This document shows positions 37,678-47,586 of a stretch of DNA of 64,000 bases, piece by piece. The first letter of the stretch is position 1. Each line of letters starts with the position of its first letter. The stretch is from Bradyrhizobium sp. WBOS07. GTDB taxonomy: Bacteria; Pseudomonadota; Alphaproteobacteria; Rhizobiales; Xanthobacteraceae. The notes under the pieces are model-generated. The model did not search any database, was not told the DNA's origin, and saw only the letters and a list, made by a program, of their open reading frames with translations. Location: positions 1,302,001-1,366,000 of the forward strand of contig NZ_CP029008.1 of NCBI RefSeq assembly GCF_024585165.1, read 5' to 3'. A program made the translations under genes and the position numbers.

Positions 37678-38229
37678 TTACGTGCCCGCGGTAAAGAACG
37701 AGGCGAGCCGGGTCGTGATGTTCTCGGCAATCTCGTTGGCGGCCCGGTCCTCCGCATCGCGCACTGCGCGGGTGCGGGAGAAGCGCTGATAGGACCCCGG
37801 CATGTCATAGGACACGCGCGAGAAGGTCGAGCCGGACACGACGGACTTGCCGGTTACGACGTCGACCAGATTGTACTGGGCGTCGATGCCGAGATTTTCG
37901 CTGGTCGGCAATCCCGTCATGGTGCTGACGATCAGCGAGGAGCGGCTGGTGGTGAAGCGGATGTCCAGCCGGTGGGTCGGCGGCATGCCCGTCGCGGAGC
38001 CGTAGAGCTTGAAGGCGAGCGCGTTGCGGATCTCGACGCCGACGCGGGCCTCGCGGGAGGCATTGGGCTTGATGATCGGCGGCAGCTCGATGCCCATCAG
38101 CTTCTCGCGCAGGCCGGGGGTGCCGTCGTTTCGTTCGGCATACATCGGCTGGAAGCAGCCGGCCGTCAACGCGGCCAGGGCGGCGACCGCCAGCAAGCGG
38201 GCTGCGATGCGGATCCTAGCCGACAACAT
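37678..38229 (-). CDS. lptE: LPS-assembly lipoprotein LptE
   Basis: This 183-residue protein has a lipoprotein signal (LAALTAGC lipobox near residue 25) and the LptE pattern: ...[10 protein letters not shown], a central [10 protein letters not shown] segment, and [32 protein letters not shown] near the end. LptE plugs the LptD barrel that inserts LPS in the outer membrane. It overlaps leuS by 14 bases and precedes holA, the conserved alphaproteobacterial order. Confidence 0.88.
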   Translation of the reverse strand: MLSARIRIAARLLAVAALAALTAGCFQPMYAERNDGTPGLREKLMGIELPPIIKPNASREARVGVEIRNALAFKLYGSATGMPPTHRLDIRFTTSRSSLIVSTMTGLPTSENLGIDAQYNLVDVVTGKSVVSGSTFSRVSYDMPGSYQRFSRTRAVRDAEDRAANEIAENITTRLASFFTAGT

Positions 38230-40840
38230 TTACGATCCTCTTGGGGACGATGATCACCTTGCGGACGGGCTTGCCGTCCAGGGCCAGCTTTACCGCATCG
38301 AGGGCCAAAACGGCAGCCTCGATTTCCGGATTCTGGGCCGCTGTTGCAACTGTGACCTCACCCCGCTTCTTGCCATTGACCTGGACCACCAGGGTCACGC
38401 TGTCCTCAACCAGCAAATCGCGTTCGATTTGGGGCCAATTGGCCTCGGAAACCAGCCCGCTCTGGCCCAGAACCTGCCAGCACTCCTCGGCGAGGTGCGG
38501 CATCATCGGGGAGAACAGCTGGACCAGGATCTGGCCGGCTTCCCGGATCGCCCAGGCGAGGTCAGCGGACGGCTGGCCGGGGCGCTGCAGGATCTCCGAG
38601 AAGGTATTGGCGAATTCGCGGATATGGGCGAGGCAGACGTTGAAGTGCAGCCGCTCGATCCCGGTGGTCACCTTGTCCAGCGCACCATGGGCGGCCTTGC
38701 GCAAGAGGGTGGCATCCGGGCCGAAGCTGGCCGGCCGGGCCGCCGGCGCGCCTTTGCCGGGCGCGACGGAATCGTTCACCAGCCGCCACAGCCGCTGCAC
38801 GAAGCGCGAGGCGCCCTGGACGCGCTCGTCGCTCCAGATCACGTCGCGGTCGGGCGGGGAGTCCGACAACATGAACCAGCGGGCGACGTCGGCGCCGTAG
38901 GTCTCGATGATGTCGTCGGGGTCGACCGTGTTCTTCTTCGACTTCGACATCTTCTCGATCGGGCCGATCGTGATGTCCTCGCCCGTGCTGAGCAGGGTCG
39001 CGCGGCGCCCATTGCCGCCAACCTCGACCTTCACGTCGGCCGGCTGCACATAGGTACCGTCGGCCTTCTGGTAGGTCTCGTGCACCACCATGCCTTGCGT
39101 GAACATGCCGGCGAACGGCTCGTCCAGCGCGATGTGCCCGGTCGCCTTCATGGCACGGGTGAAGAAGCGGCTGTAGAGCAGATGCAGAATGGCGTGCTCG
39201 ACGCCGCCGATATACTGGTCGACCGGCAGCATCCGGTTGGCGACCGCGGGCGTGGTCGGCGCGTTCTCGTTCCAGGGATCGGTGAAGCGCGCAAAATACC
39301 AGGACGAATCCACGAAGGTGTCCATGGTGTCGGTTTCGCGCTGGGCTTTGCCGCCGCATTTGGGGCAGGTGACGTGCTTCCAGGACGGGTGGTGATCGAG
39401 CGCGTTGCCGGGCTTGTCGAAGCTCACATCCTCCGGCAGCACCACCGGCAGATCGGCATCCGGCACAGGCACCACGTCGCACTTGGGGCAGTGGATGACG
39501 GGGATCGGGCAGCCCCAATAACGCTGGCGCGAAATGCCCCAGTCGCGCAGACGGAAATTGACCTGCCGCTCGCCGACCGGCGCGTTGCCGCGCAGCTCGC
39601 CCTCCAACCGCTTTGCGACCTCCTCCTTCGCTGCATCGATCGTCATGCCGTCGAGGAAGCGCGAATTGATCATGCGGCCGTCGCCGTCATAGGCGGTGTC
39701 GGTGATGACGAACGATTTCGGGTCCTGGCCCTCCGGACACACCACGGGTGTGTTGCCGAGACTGTACTTGTTGACGAAATCGAGGTCGCGCTGGTCGTGC
39801 GCCGGGCAGCCGAAGATGGCGCCGGTGCCGTATTCCATCAGCACGAAATTGGCGACATAGACCGGCAGCTTCCAGGAGGGATCGAACGGATGCACCGCGC
39901 GGATGCCGGTGTCGAAACCCTGCTTCTCCGCGGTGTCGATGATCGACTGTGCAGTGCCGATTTTCTTGATGTCGGAGATGAACTCGGCGAGTTCAGGGTT
40001 TTTCGCCGCCGCCGCCTGCGCCAGCGGATGATCCGCCGAGATCGCCATGAATTTTGCGCCGAACAGCGTGTCGGGGCGCGTGGTGAAGATCTTCAGCTCG
40101 GTTTCGCCGGCGGGCGTCGTCGCTGCGTCCAGCGCGAAACGGATCAAGAGGCCCTCGGAGCGACCGATCCAGTTGCGCTGCATCAGGCGCACCTTGTCGG
40201 GCCAGCGGTCCAGACCATCCAGTGCCGACAGCAATTCCTGCGAGTACTTCGTGATCTTGAAGACCCACTGGCTCATCTCGCGCTGCTCGACGATCGCACC
40301 TGAGCGCCAGCCGCGGCCATCGATGACCTGCTCGTTGGCGAGCACGGTCATGTCGACCGGATCCCAGTTCAGCTTGCGCTTCTCGCGCTCGGCGAGGCCG
40401 GCGGCGAGCATGTCCAGAAACATCTTCTGCTGGTGCTTGTAATAGCTGGGGTCACAGGTCGCGAATTCGCGGCTCCAGTCCAGCGACAGCCCGATCGAGC
40501 GGAGCTGCTTCTTCATCGCGGCGATGTTGTCGTAGGTCCAGGCCTTGGGCGCGACCTTGCGTTCGATCGCGGCATTCTCGGCCGGCAGCCCGAACGCGTC
40601 CCAACCCATCGGGTGCAGCACGTTGAACCCCTTGGCGCGCATGAAGCGGGCCAGCACGTCGCCGAGCGTGTAATTCCGGACATGGCCGATATGGATGCGC
40701 CCGGACGGGTAGGGGAACATCTCGAGCACATAATATTTCGGTCGCGAATCATCGTTCTTGGAGACGAAGATCGCCTGCTCGTCCCAGAGGCGTTGCCAGC
40801 GCGGTTCGGCGTCGCGGGCGTTATAGCGTTCGGAGGTCAT
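38216..40840 (-). CDS. leuS: Leucyl-tRNA synthetase
   Basis: This 874-residue class I synthetase has the HIGH box in [19 protein letters not shown] near residue 42 and KMSKSKKN near residue 630, with the CP1 editing domain and a C-terminal anticodon domain between and after them. A zinc-binding cysteine set (CPKC, CPKC) is present in the insert. Length matches bacterial LeuRS. It is the first gene of the leftward operon. Confidence 0.97.
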   Translation of the reverse strand: MTSERYNARDAEPRWQRLWDEQAIFVSKNDDSRPKYYVLEMFPYPSGRIHIGHVRNYTLGDVLARFMRAKGFNVLHPMGWDAFGLPAENAAIERKVAPKAWTYDNIAAMKKQLRSIGLSLDWSREFATCDPSYYKHQQKMFLDMLAAGLAEREKRKLNWDPVDMTVLANEQVIDGRGWRSGAIVEQREMSQWVFKITKYSQELLSALDGLDRWPDKVRLMQRNWIGRSEGLLIRFALDAATTPAGETELKIFTTRPDTLFGAKFMAISADHPLAQAAAAKNPELAEFISDIKKIGTAQSIIDTAEKQGFDTGIRAVHPFDPSWKLPVYVANFVLMEYGTGAIFGCPAHDQRDLDFVNKYSLGNTPVVCPEGQDPKSFVITDTAYDGDGRMINSRFLDGMTIDAAKEEVAKRLEGELRGNAPVGERQVNFRLRDWGISRQRYWGCPIPVIHCPKCDVVPVPDADLPVVLPEDVSFDKPGNALDHHPSWKHVTCPKCGGKAQRETDTMDTFVDSSWYFARFTDPWNENAPTTPAVANRMLPVDQYIGGVEHAILHLLYSRFFTRAMKATGHIALDEPFAGMFTQGMVVHETYQKADGTYVQPADVKVEVGGNGRRATLLSTGEDITIGPIEKMSKSKKNTVDPDDIIETYGADVARWFMLSDSPPDRDVIWSDERVQGASRFVQRLWRLVNDSVAPGKGAPAARPASFGPDATLLRKAAHGALDKVTTGIERLHFNVCLAHIREFANTFSEILQRPGQPSADLAWAIREAGQILVQLFSPMMPHLAEECWQVLGQSGLVSEANWPQIERDLLVEDSVTLVVQVNGKKRGEVTVATAAQNPEIEAAVLALDAVKLALDGKPVRKVIIVPKRIVNVVG

Positions 40841-41022
40841 GGAATCGTTGGGGTTTTTGTGGGTCCGGCCGTCTCAAGACGGCGGACTAGGCCATAGAAG
40901 ACCTCGGGGGGTCAATGGGTTGCCGCGATCTGGAACTTTGTCCGCTCCTCCGCATAACTACGAGGGCCGATGTTGGGGCGCGATTAAGGGCTCGATGCCA
41001 ATTTGCGGCCTGACAGGACCGC

Positions 41023-42078
41023 ATGAGAGCGATGGATTCAAGCTTCGACGATCCCGATTACGATTATGCCGCCTCCATCGCCGGACGGGCGATGCGCAGC
41101 ATGGCTGAACAGCGGATTGCGCCGACGCCGGCTAATTTTGCGGTCTGGTACCAATATTTCGCGGGCAGCCACGACGATCTGCGCAACGCGATCGATCTTT
41201 TGATCGACCACAATCGTCCGTTCGATGCCCGAACCAATCAGGACCTGTTCGAGACCTATGTCGCACCCCAGGTGAGTGCCATCGCCGTCGACACCTCCGA
41301 GCGGCTGCATGGGCTCATGGGTACGGCGAGGGAATTCCTGGCGACCGCGATCGCCGACAATCACTCGCAGATGCGGGTCATCAGCGAGGTGGCGGACCAG
41401 GGCAAGGCCGGCGTCGATCCGAAGGCGCTGGTCGCCCAGCTCTTGAATGAGCTGGCCCGGGCCGCCACGAAGGCGACCCAGCTCGAGGCCGGCTTTGCGG
41501 AGAAGACCCGCGAGCTCGACCAAATCAGGGATTCGCTCACGAGGTCCGAGCAGCGCGCGCGGACCGACACGCTGACGGGCCTCGCGAATCGGCGGGCGCT
41601 CGACGAATTCCTGCGCAAGGCGCAGGCGACTGCGGATTGGGGCGAGCCGCTCAGCGTGCTGATGCTCGACATCGACCACTTCAAGTCTTTCAACGACAAT
41701 TTCGGCCACGGCGTTGGCGACCAGGTGCTGCGCCTGATGGCGAAGGTGTTGCGCGAGAAGGTTCGCCCGCAGGATCTGCCGGCCCGCTACGGCGGCGAAG
41801 AGCTGATCGCGGTGCTGCCGGCCGCCGATCTCGCCGATTGCGCCGAGATCGCCGAGCGCATCAGGCGCGCACTCGCCGAATGCACGATCACGCGCCGCTC
41901 GACCGGCGAGACCCTGCCCAATATCAGCGTGTCGATCGGCGTGGCGCAGTACCGGCCCGGCGAAGCGATCACCGATCTCATCGAGCGCTGCGACCGCGCA
42001 CTCTATCTCGCCAAGGGCAGCGGTCGCAACCGCGTGGTGACGGAAGCCGAGCTCGATCGCACGGGCGCTGGCCAGTAG
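41023..42078 (+). CDS. Cytoplasmic diguanylate cyclase (GGDEF)
   Basis: This 351-residue protein has no membrane segment. The N-terminal 165 residues are helical and unassigned, and the GGDEF domain carries GGEEL at residues 257-261. An inhibitory I-site RxxD (RPQD, 248-251) stands five residues before it, so feedback inhibition by c-di-GMP is expected. It makes c-di-GMP from two GTP. The ATG at 41023 has AGGA just upstream. It is convergent with the second cyclase. Confidence 0.9.
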   Translation: MRAMDSSFDDPDYDYAASIAGRAMRSMAEQRIAPTPANFAVWYQYFAGSHDDLRNAIDLLIDHNRPFDARTNQDLFETYVAPQVSAIAVDTSERLHGLMGTAREFLATAIADNHSQMRVISEVADQGKAGVDPKALVAQLLNELARAATKATQLEAGFAEKTRELDQIRDSLTRSEQRARTDTLTGLANRRALDEFLRKAQATADWGEPLSVLMLDIDHFKSFNDNFGHGVGDQVLRLMAKVLREKVRPQDLPARYGGEELIAVLPAADLADCAEIAERIRRALAECTITRRSTGETLPNISVSIGVAQYRPGEAITDLIERCDRALYLAKGSGRNRVVTEAELDRTGAGQ

Positions 42079-42088
42079 CAACCGCCCG

Positions 42089-43792
42089 CTAGGCGCTGGC
42101 CGCCATCATCATGTCAGGCGTGCCGCTCTCGATCGCCTGGATGCCGTGCTCGACGACATTGTTGCGGCCGCGGTGCTTGGCGGCATAGAGCGCGGCGTCG
42201 GCGGCTTCGATCAGGTCGCCGGGACGCAGGCTTTCGTTCGGCTTTGTCGCGGCAACGCCGATCGAGACGGTGACGATCATATGGGCCGAGGTGATGTGCG
42301 GCAGGCACAGCTTCAGCACCGTCGCGCGCACCTGTTCGCCGATCGCCACGGCGCGAGTCACATCGGTGTTCGGCAGCAACAGGCAGAATTCCTCGCCGCC
42401 ATAGCGTGCCGCGAAGCCCATCGTGTCGGCGGCGATGCCGGACAGCGATTCGCCGAGCCTGGTCAGGCAGGAATCGCCTTCGAGATGACCATAGGTGTCG
42501 TTGAACAGCTTGAAATGATCGACGTCGATCATCAGCAGCGCGAGGTCGCTGCCATATTGCTGCGCGCGCATCCATTCGAAGTCGAGCCGGCTCTGGAAGC
42601 CGCGGCGGTTGGCGAGGCCGGACAGCATGTCGATCGAGGCCATCACCGTCAGCCGGTCGTTGCTCGCGATCAGCTCGCGTTCGCGCTGGCTCAGTTGCGC
42701 GGCCATCGCGTTGAAGGCGCGGGCCAGCGGCACGAACTCGGCCGGCAGGCGATTGCGCGCCGCGCGGGCCGATAGATCGCCCTCGCCGAGGCGCTTGGCC
42801 ATGTCGACCAGCATCTCGATCGGCTTGATGACGAGCTTTTCGGCAGCGATCAGCGCACCGAGCAGGACGAACACGACGACGAAAGCGAGCTGGAGATAGG
42901 CGGTGCGGATGTCGCGGCTGACCGCCGCGGAGACCTTGTCTTCGTCGATGCTGGCGATCAGGCGCGCGTTGGTGCCGGCGATTCGGATGTAGCTGACCGC
43001 GCGGCGCGAGCCGTCGGCGGCGAGGAAGGACAGTGAGCCCTCGTCCTGGTCCGACCGCAGCGCCCGGTCGGCGATGGCCGCCATCAGCGGCATCCTGTCG
43101 AGGGGACGGCCGATCACGCCGTGCTGATCCGCCGGCGCGGCCAGCACGGTGCCTGCGCTGTCGACCAGCACGGCGGTGATGCCGGCGCGGCTGCCGAGGT
43201 TGTTCATCACCTTCGACATCCAGTCGAGGTTGACCGTGGCGAGCACGACGGCGTCGGCGACACCGCTGAACACGGACACCGGGTAGACTGCCATGACGGT
43301 CGGCGTCTGGACCGGCCGCGACAGGATGAAATCGCTCAGCACGAAGCGGCCGCTCTCCTGGGCCTGCTGAAAATAGGGCCGGTCGCTGAGGTCGAGGCCG
43401 ACATAGGTGTTGTTGGTGGCGCATTGGATGCGTCCGTCCTGGCCCGCGATCATGAGCGTGCGGATCCACGGCAGATTCGACGGCAGGCTTGCGCGCAGCA
43501 CGTCGCAGCTCTTGCTGATGCCGCCGGCGGAGGCGCGGATGAAAGCTTCCGCTTTCAGGATGGTCTCGACCGAGGAGATCACCTCGCGTTGCGCGTCGGC
43601 GCTGTGTCTTGCGATGGTGGTGAATTCAACCGTGGCCTGCGCGATCTGCCGCGCGCGGGTGTCTTCGAGCGAGCGGATCCGCTCGAACATCAAGGGCGCC
43701 ACCAGGATCACCGCGAGCAGCGCAAGCCGCGCCCGGATTCCGAGAACCTGCTTGAGTTTCGCTCGCTTGCGGTTGAGACTAATGCTTGTCAT
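42089..43792 (-). CDS. Membrane diguanylate cyclase with periplasmic cache domain
   Basis: This 567-residue protein has an N-terminal membrane segment (about 20-37), a periplasmic dCACHE-type sensor (about 45-295), a second membrane segment (LQLAFVVVFVLLGALIAAEKL), a HAMP linker and a GGDEF domain with GGEEF near residue 465. No RxxD I-site stands five residues upstream (DTMG is found), so product inhibition is probably absent. The ligand of the cache domain is unknown. Confidence 0.9.
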   Translation of the reverse strand: MTSISLNRKRAKLKQVLGIRARLALLAVILVAPLMFERIRSLEDTRARQIAQATVEFTTIARHSADAQREVISSVETILKAEAFIRASAGGISKSCDVLRASLPSNLPWIRTLMIAGQDGRIQCATNNTYVGLDLSDRPYFQQAQESGRFVLSDFILSRPVQTPTVMAVYPVSVFSGVADAVVLATVNLDWMSKVMNNLGSRAGITAVLVDSAGTVLAAPADQHGVIGRPLDRMPLMAAIADRALRSDQDEGSLSFLAADGSRRAVSYIRIAGTNARLIASIDEDKVSAAVSRDIRTAYLQLAFVVVFVLLGALIAAEKLVIKPIEMLVDMAKRLGEGDLSARAARNRLPAEFVPLARAFNAMAAQLSQRERELIASNDRLTVMASIDMLSGLANRRGFQSRLDFEWMRAQQYGSDLALLMIDVDHFKLFNDTYGHLEGDSCLTRLGESLSGIAADTMGFAARYGGEEFCLLLPNTDVTRAVAIGEQVRATVLKLCLPHITSAHMIVTVSIGVAATKPNESLRPGDLIEAADAALYAAKHRGRNNVVEHGIQAIESGTPDMMMAASA

Positions 43793-43900
43793 CTTCGTTA
43801 CCCACCCCGCAGGGCAAGGTAAAGCGAAGGGTTCAAAAACTCTTTCTTGAACTCGGTAAAATTGGACTTACCTCGGTTAGAACCATAGCCAATCGACGTC

Positions 43901-44590
43901 ATGACAGAAGCCAACGCCGCGCCGGTAACCGGCCATTCACCAAACGCGCTCGCCGCGGTCGAAGCGGAAATCGCCCGCGCCTGCAAGGATGCGCGGCGTG
44001 ATCGCGCCTCCGTGACGCTGATTGCCGTGTCCAAGACTTTCGCCGCGGATGCCATTGTCCCGGTCATCGAGGCCGGACAGCGCGTATTCGGCGAGAATCG
44101 GGTGCAGGAGGCCAAAGGCAAGTGGCCCGCATTAACATCTGTTTACCCCGGCATCGCGCTGCATCTGATCGGACCGCTGCAATCCAACAAGGCGAAAGAG
44201 GCGGTCGCGTTGTTCGATGCCATCCACTCGGTGGACCGTCCGAGCATTTGCCAAGCGTTAGCCAAGGAAATCGAATCCCAGAACAAGCACCCGCAGCTCT
44301 TCGTCCAGATCAACACCGGCGAAGAGCCGCAGAAGGCCGGCGTCGCGCCAGGCGAGGCCGACGCCTTCCTCGCCAGCTGCCGCGACACCTATGGGCTGAC
44401 GATCTCCGGGTTGATGTGCATCCCGCCGGTCGATGAACCGCCGGCGGCGCATTTCGCGCTGACCGCCAAGATCGCCGCGCGCAACGGATTGACGAATCTC
44501 TCGATGGGCATGAGCGCCGATTTCGCCACCGCGATCATGCTCGGTGCCACCCATGTGCGGATCGGGAGCGCGATCTTCGGGCATCGGTGA
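43901..44590 (+). CDS. YggS/PROSC-family PLP homeostasis protein
   Basis: This 229-residue barrel protein binds pyridoxal phosphate. The PLP lysine is in TLIAVSKTF near residue 47; HLIGPLQSNKAK and LSMGMSADF followed by GATHVRIGSAIFG are the family signatures. Members keep PLP and amino acid pools in balance and have no strong catalytic role. It is divergent from the cache-GGDEF gene. Confidence 0.93.
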   Translation: MTEANAAPVTGHSPNALAAVEAEIARACKDARRDRASVTLIAVSKTFAADAIVPVIEAGQRVFGENRVQEAKGKWPALTSVYPGIALHLIGPLQSNKAKEAVALFDAIHSVDRPSICQALAKEIESQNKHPQLFVQINTGEEPQKAGVAPGEADAFLASCRDTYGLTISGLMCIPPVDEPPAAHFALTAKIAARNGLTNLSMGMSADFATAIMLGATHVRIGSAIFGHR

Positions 44591-44632
44591 GAGTCGTTGG
44601 CGAAAGCCGTGCCCCAACCGAGTTCTTGAGTT

Positions 44633-44719
44633 CGTCATTGCGAGCGTAGCGAAGCAATCCAGGATCTTTCCGCGGAGGTAGTCTGGATTGCTTCGTCGCA
44701 AGGGCTCCTCGCAATGACG
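44633..44719. repeat. Dispersed inverted repeat, possible bidirectional terminator
   Basis: Left arm CGTCATTGCGAGCGTAGCGA...CAATCCAG and right arm CTGGATTGCTTCG...CGCAATGACG are near-complementary. This family of elements is common in Bradyrhizobium. It lies between two convergent genes. Confidence 0.85.
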
Positions 44720-44729
44720 GCAGAGCTGA

Positions 44730-45515
44730 CTACACGAACCCCACCGACACCTTGCCCAGTACCCCGAAGTCCACGGCAAGATGATCGCCGGCCGCGATCG
44801 GCAGCGGCGGATGGCAGGTGCCGGTGGTCACCACCTGCCCTGCCCGCAAGGTGATGCCGAGCCCGGAGAGCTCATTGGCAAGCCAGGCGAGTGCAGCGCG
44901 GGGATCGCCGAGCACGTTCCTGCCGTGGCCGACATAGCGCTCGCCGCGCAGCGTGATCGTTGGCCGCTCCTCGACGAGATCCATCGCACGCCAATTCGCA
45001 GCGGTCGCCGCGCCGAGCACGAACAAATGCGCGCAGGCATTGTCGGCGATCAGCTGCGCCTCGCCGGCTCGGACGAAATCGGCAAAGCGCGAGTCCGGAA
45101 TCTCGATCGCGGGATGGAAGCTGTCGACGGCGGCCAGCACCTCGTCGATCGTATAGGACGCTGCGCGCGGGGGCAGATCGCGTCCCATCCGGAAAGCGAA
45201 TTCAGGCTCGCCGACGCGCATCTCGTTGCCCGTCATCGACGCGGTCCCGCCGTCGGCGATGACCGTGTCGCTCATGATGCGGCCGGCCAGCGGTCCCGTG
45301 ACATTGATGTGCTTCTGTCCTGATATGCTGGTGGCGGCGATCTTCCAGCCGAACAGCTGTCCAGGCGACAGGGTCTCGAGCGCAGCCTGGATGGCGTAGC
45401 CCTCAGTGCGGCTCTGCGGCTGCAAATCCACCTCCAGCGCGTCAAGCTTGGTGCCGTCGCGCCAATGCTGAACGAGCATGCGCGAAGCCGTCGCGATCTG
45501 ATCCTTGTCGAGCAT
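44730..45515 (-). CDS. 2-keto-4-pentenoate hydratase family protein
   Basis: This 261-residue protein belongs to the hydratase/decarboxylase family of meta-cleavage pathways (MhpD/HpaH/DmpE type). Signatures are GWKIAATSISGQKHINV, the metal-binding GEPEFAFRMGRDL and GTCHPPLPIAAGD. No other aromatic-degradation gene is adjacent, so its substrate is open. The ATG at 45515 is chosen; the GTG at 45524 would overlap the previous gene. Confidence 0.82.
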   Translation of the reverse strand: MLDKDQIATASRMLVQHWRDGTKLDALEVDLQPQSRTEGYAIQAALETLSPGQLFGWKIAATSISGQKHINVTGPLAGRIMSDTVIADGGTASMTGNEMRVGEPEFAFRMGRDLPPRAASYTIDEVLAAVDSFHPAIEIPDSRFADFVRAGEAQLIADNACAHLFVLGAATAANWRAMDLVEERPTITLRGERYVGHGRNVLGDPRAALAWLANELSGLGITLRAGQVVTTGTCHPPLPIAAGDHLAVDFGVLGKVSVGFV

Positions 45516-45520
45516 CTGTC

Positions 45521-46057
45521 TCACCCGATGATGATTCTCGTTCGCGGGCCCAGGCGCCGCAGCAATTGCAGCATCGCCGATTTCGTCATCGAGACGCAGC
45601 CCGCGGTCGGGCCGAAATTGTCGCGGGCCAAGTGCAGGAATACCGCGCTGCCACGGCCGGCGATCCGTGGCCGCGTGTTGTGGTCGATTTCGACGATGAA
45701 GTCATAGAGATGGTCGGCGCGCTTGAGCCGGTCGCCGCCCTGCCCCTCGCTCAGCCGGATCCCCTGGTTGTAATGGCGGTCTCGGGGATCCTCGCACCAG
45801 GCGTCCTCGCCGGTGATGATCCGGGCCGGCAGGAAGCTCTGCGGGCGGCTGTGGCGGTCGCCCCGCCACCACAATCGCCGGGGGCGGAAGCTGCCTCTGG
45901 GGGTGCCGCCGTCGCCCTCGCGCTTGTTGGCGAGGATGCCGCCCCGCCCCAGCGCAACCGGGATGGTCAGCGATCCCGCCGTCAGCCAGCCTCGCCTGGG
46001 ATTGCCGGCAGCAGGCTTAACGCGGATCGTTCGAAGCGGTCCGGCGCTTCGATTCAT
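45521..46057 (-). CDS. L,D-transpeptidase family protein (YkuD domain)
   Basis: This 178-residue protein has the YkuD catalytic pattern HLARDNFGPTAGCVSM, with the nucleophile Cys and the upstream His, and GGDGTPRGSF-like turn earlier. Such enzymes cross-link peptidoglycan or attach outer-membrane proteins. No signal peptide is obvious from the ATG at 46057; starts at 46090 and 46114 would add a short leader that is not a clear signal. Location is therefore uncertain. Confidence 0.8.
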   Translation of the reverse strand: MNRSAGPLRTIRVKPAAGNPRRGWLTAGSLTIPVALGRGGILANKREGDGGTPRGSFRPRRLWWRGDRHSRPQSFLPARIITGEDAWCEDPRDRHYNQGIRLSEGQGGDRLKRADHLYDFIVEIDHNTRPRIAGRGSAVFLHLARDNFGPTAGCVSMTKSAMLQLLRRLGPRTRIIIG

Positions 46058-46293
46058 GGTGTAACCGACTGAAGCAGCTCTATTTTTCATGTGAACGTGC
46101 AATGTCGAATTCATTACAGGACATTCATCAAATCGCCCTGCTATTCTGGGTTAGAGTGGTTCTGGCTTGTGAATCGGTGACAGCCCACTACTTCAACACG
46201 AACAACAATAACAACAGCGACCCCTAAACTTCCCCTCACGGCTGGGTGCGGCATGGATGCGCGCCGAGCTGGACCCCAAAAGGATGACCCCCT

Positions 46294-46980
46294 ATGGCCA
46301 ATGCCCGCAAGATCCTCATCGTGGATGACGATACCGATCTGCGCGATACGTTGGTGGAGCAATTATCGCTACACGAAGAATTCGAAGCCTCCGCCGTCGA
46401 TACCGGCGCGAAAGGCGCGAGCGCCGCCAAGGCCAATGCGCCCGATCTCGTTCTGATGGATGTCGGGCTGCCCGACACCGACGGCCGTGAGGTGGTCCGC
46501 TCCTTGCGCAAGGGCGGCTTCAAGGCCCCGATCATCATGCTGACCGGGCACGACACCGATTCCGATACGATTTTGGGGCTGGAATCCGGCGCCAACGATT
46601 ATGTGGCCAAGCCCTTCCGCTTCGCTGTCCTGCTGGCCCGCATCCGCGCCCAGCTCCGCCAGCACGAGGCCAGCGAGGACGCGGTGTTCTCGGTCGGCCC
46701 CTATTCCTTCCGTCCCGGCTCGAAAATGCTCACCGCGGCCAATGCGCGCAAGGTGCGGCTGACGGAGAAGGAAACCGCCATCCTCCGCTTCCTCTACCGG
46801 GCCGGCCAGATGCCGGTCTCGCGCGAGACCCTGCTCCAGGAGGTCTGGGGCTATAATTCCGGCGTCACCACCCACACGCTGGAGACCCACATCTACCGCC
46901 TGCGCCAGAAGATCGAGAAGGATGCCGCCAACCCGGAAATCCTGGTGACGGAAGCCGGTGGCTACAAGCTGGTGCCGTGA
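46294..46980 (+). CDS. OmpR-family response regulator, CenR-like
   Basis: This 228-residue regulator has a receiver (KILIVDDDTDLRDTL; acceptor Asp in LVLMDVGLPDTDG) and a winged-helix DNA-binding domain (VSRETLLQEVWGYNSGVTTHTLETHIYRLRQKI). The receiver start and the overall layout are like the alphaproteobacterial envelope regulator CenR, which is also near the origin in Caulobacter. No histidine kinase is adjacent. The symbol is not given because the assignment is by pattern only. Confidence 0.78.
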   Translation: MANARKILIVDDDTDLRDTLVEQLSLHEEFEASAVDTGAKGASAAKANAPDLVLMDVGLPDTDGREVVRSLRKGGFKAPIIMLTGHDTDSDTILGLESGANDYVAKPFRFAVLLARIRAQLRQHEASEDAVFSVGPYSFRPGSKMLTAANARKVRLTEKETAILRFLYRAGQMPVSRETLLQEVWGYNSGVTTHTLETHIYRLRQKIEKDAANPEILVTEAGGYKLVP

Positions 46981-47038
46981 TACGCTCGAAGGGCGTGCGA
47001 ATCGCTTGAGATCGCATGCCCTTGAGCCTCGGATCTGA

Positions 47039-47482
47039 ATGTCGATCGACGACGACGTAGCGCTTCTCGAGCGGGTCCCGACACTGCGCCTGTTGGGCGA
47101 CGCCTCGTTGCGCATGCTGGCGATCGGCTCCGAGCAGCGTGACTTCGTCCGCGGCGACACCCTGTTCAATCTCGGCGATGACGCCGATGCCGGCTTCGTG
47201 GTCCAGCGCGGCGCCTTCCGGGTCGAGGACGGCGCCGGCGCCGAGATGATCGCTGGTCCCGGCGCGCTGATCGGCGAGCTCGCGCTGGTGGTGCCGATGA
47301 AGCGGCCGTCGAGCGCGATCGCGCTGGAGCATTCCTCCGTCATCCGCGTCGCCCGCAGCCTGTTCCAGCGCGTGCTCGAAAGCGACCCCGCCGCCGCCGT
47401 GCGCCTGCGCGACGAATTCGCGGTACGCTCCAGCCAGATCGCCAGCGACATCTTGATGGCTGGCGCGAAGCTGACCAGCTGA
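47039..47482 (+). CDS. Stand-alone cyclic-nucleotide-binding-domain protein
   Basis: This 147-residue protein is one CNB (Crp-like) beta-roll: LFNLGDDADAGFVVQRGAFRV, then GPGALIGELALVVPMKRPSSAIAL, matching the phosphate-binding cassette with G-E-L-A and a downstream R. No helix-turn-helix follows, so it is not a classic CRP regulator. It follows the CenR-like gene after 58 bases. Ligand and target are unknown. Confidence 0.8.
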   Translation: MSIDDDVALLERVPTLRLLGDASLRMLAIGSEQRDFVRGDTLFNLGDDADAGFVVQRGAFRVEDGAGAEMIAGPGALIGELALVVPMKRPSSAIALEHSSVIRVARSLFQRVLESDPAAAVRLRDEFAVRSSQIASDILMAGAKLTS

Positions 47483-47495
47483 GCGCGGTAGCTTC

Positions 47496-47580
47496 GTAGC
47501 CCGGATGGAGCGCAGCGTAATCCGGGATTCTCGCGTGCGGAAAGACTGCCCCGGATTGCGCTGCGCTCCATCCGGGCTAC
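47496..47580. repeat. Dispersed inverted repeat, possible bidirectional terminator
   Basis: Left arm GTAGCCCGGATGGAGCGCAG and right arm CTGCGCTCCATCCGGGCTAC are exactly complementary over 20 bases, with further partial pairing inside. It lies between two convergent genes. Confidence 0.9.
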
Positions 47581-47586
47581 CGGACC

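Noticed and set aside
38009..40303. 764-codon open frame on the plus strand
   Set aside because: It is antisense to leuS, lptE sequence and has no recognisable motif.
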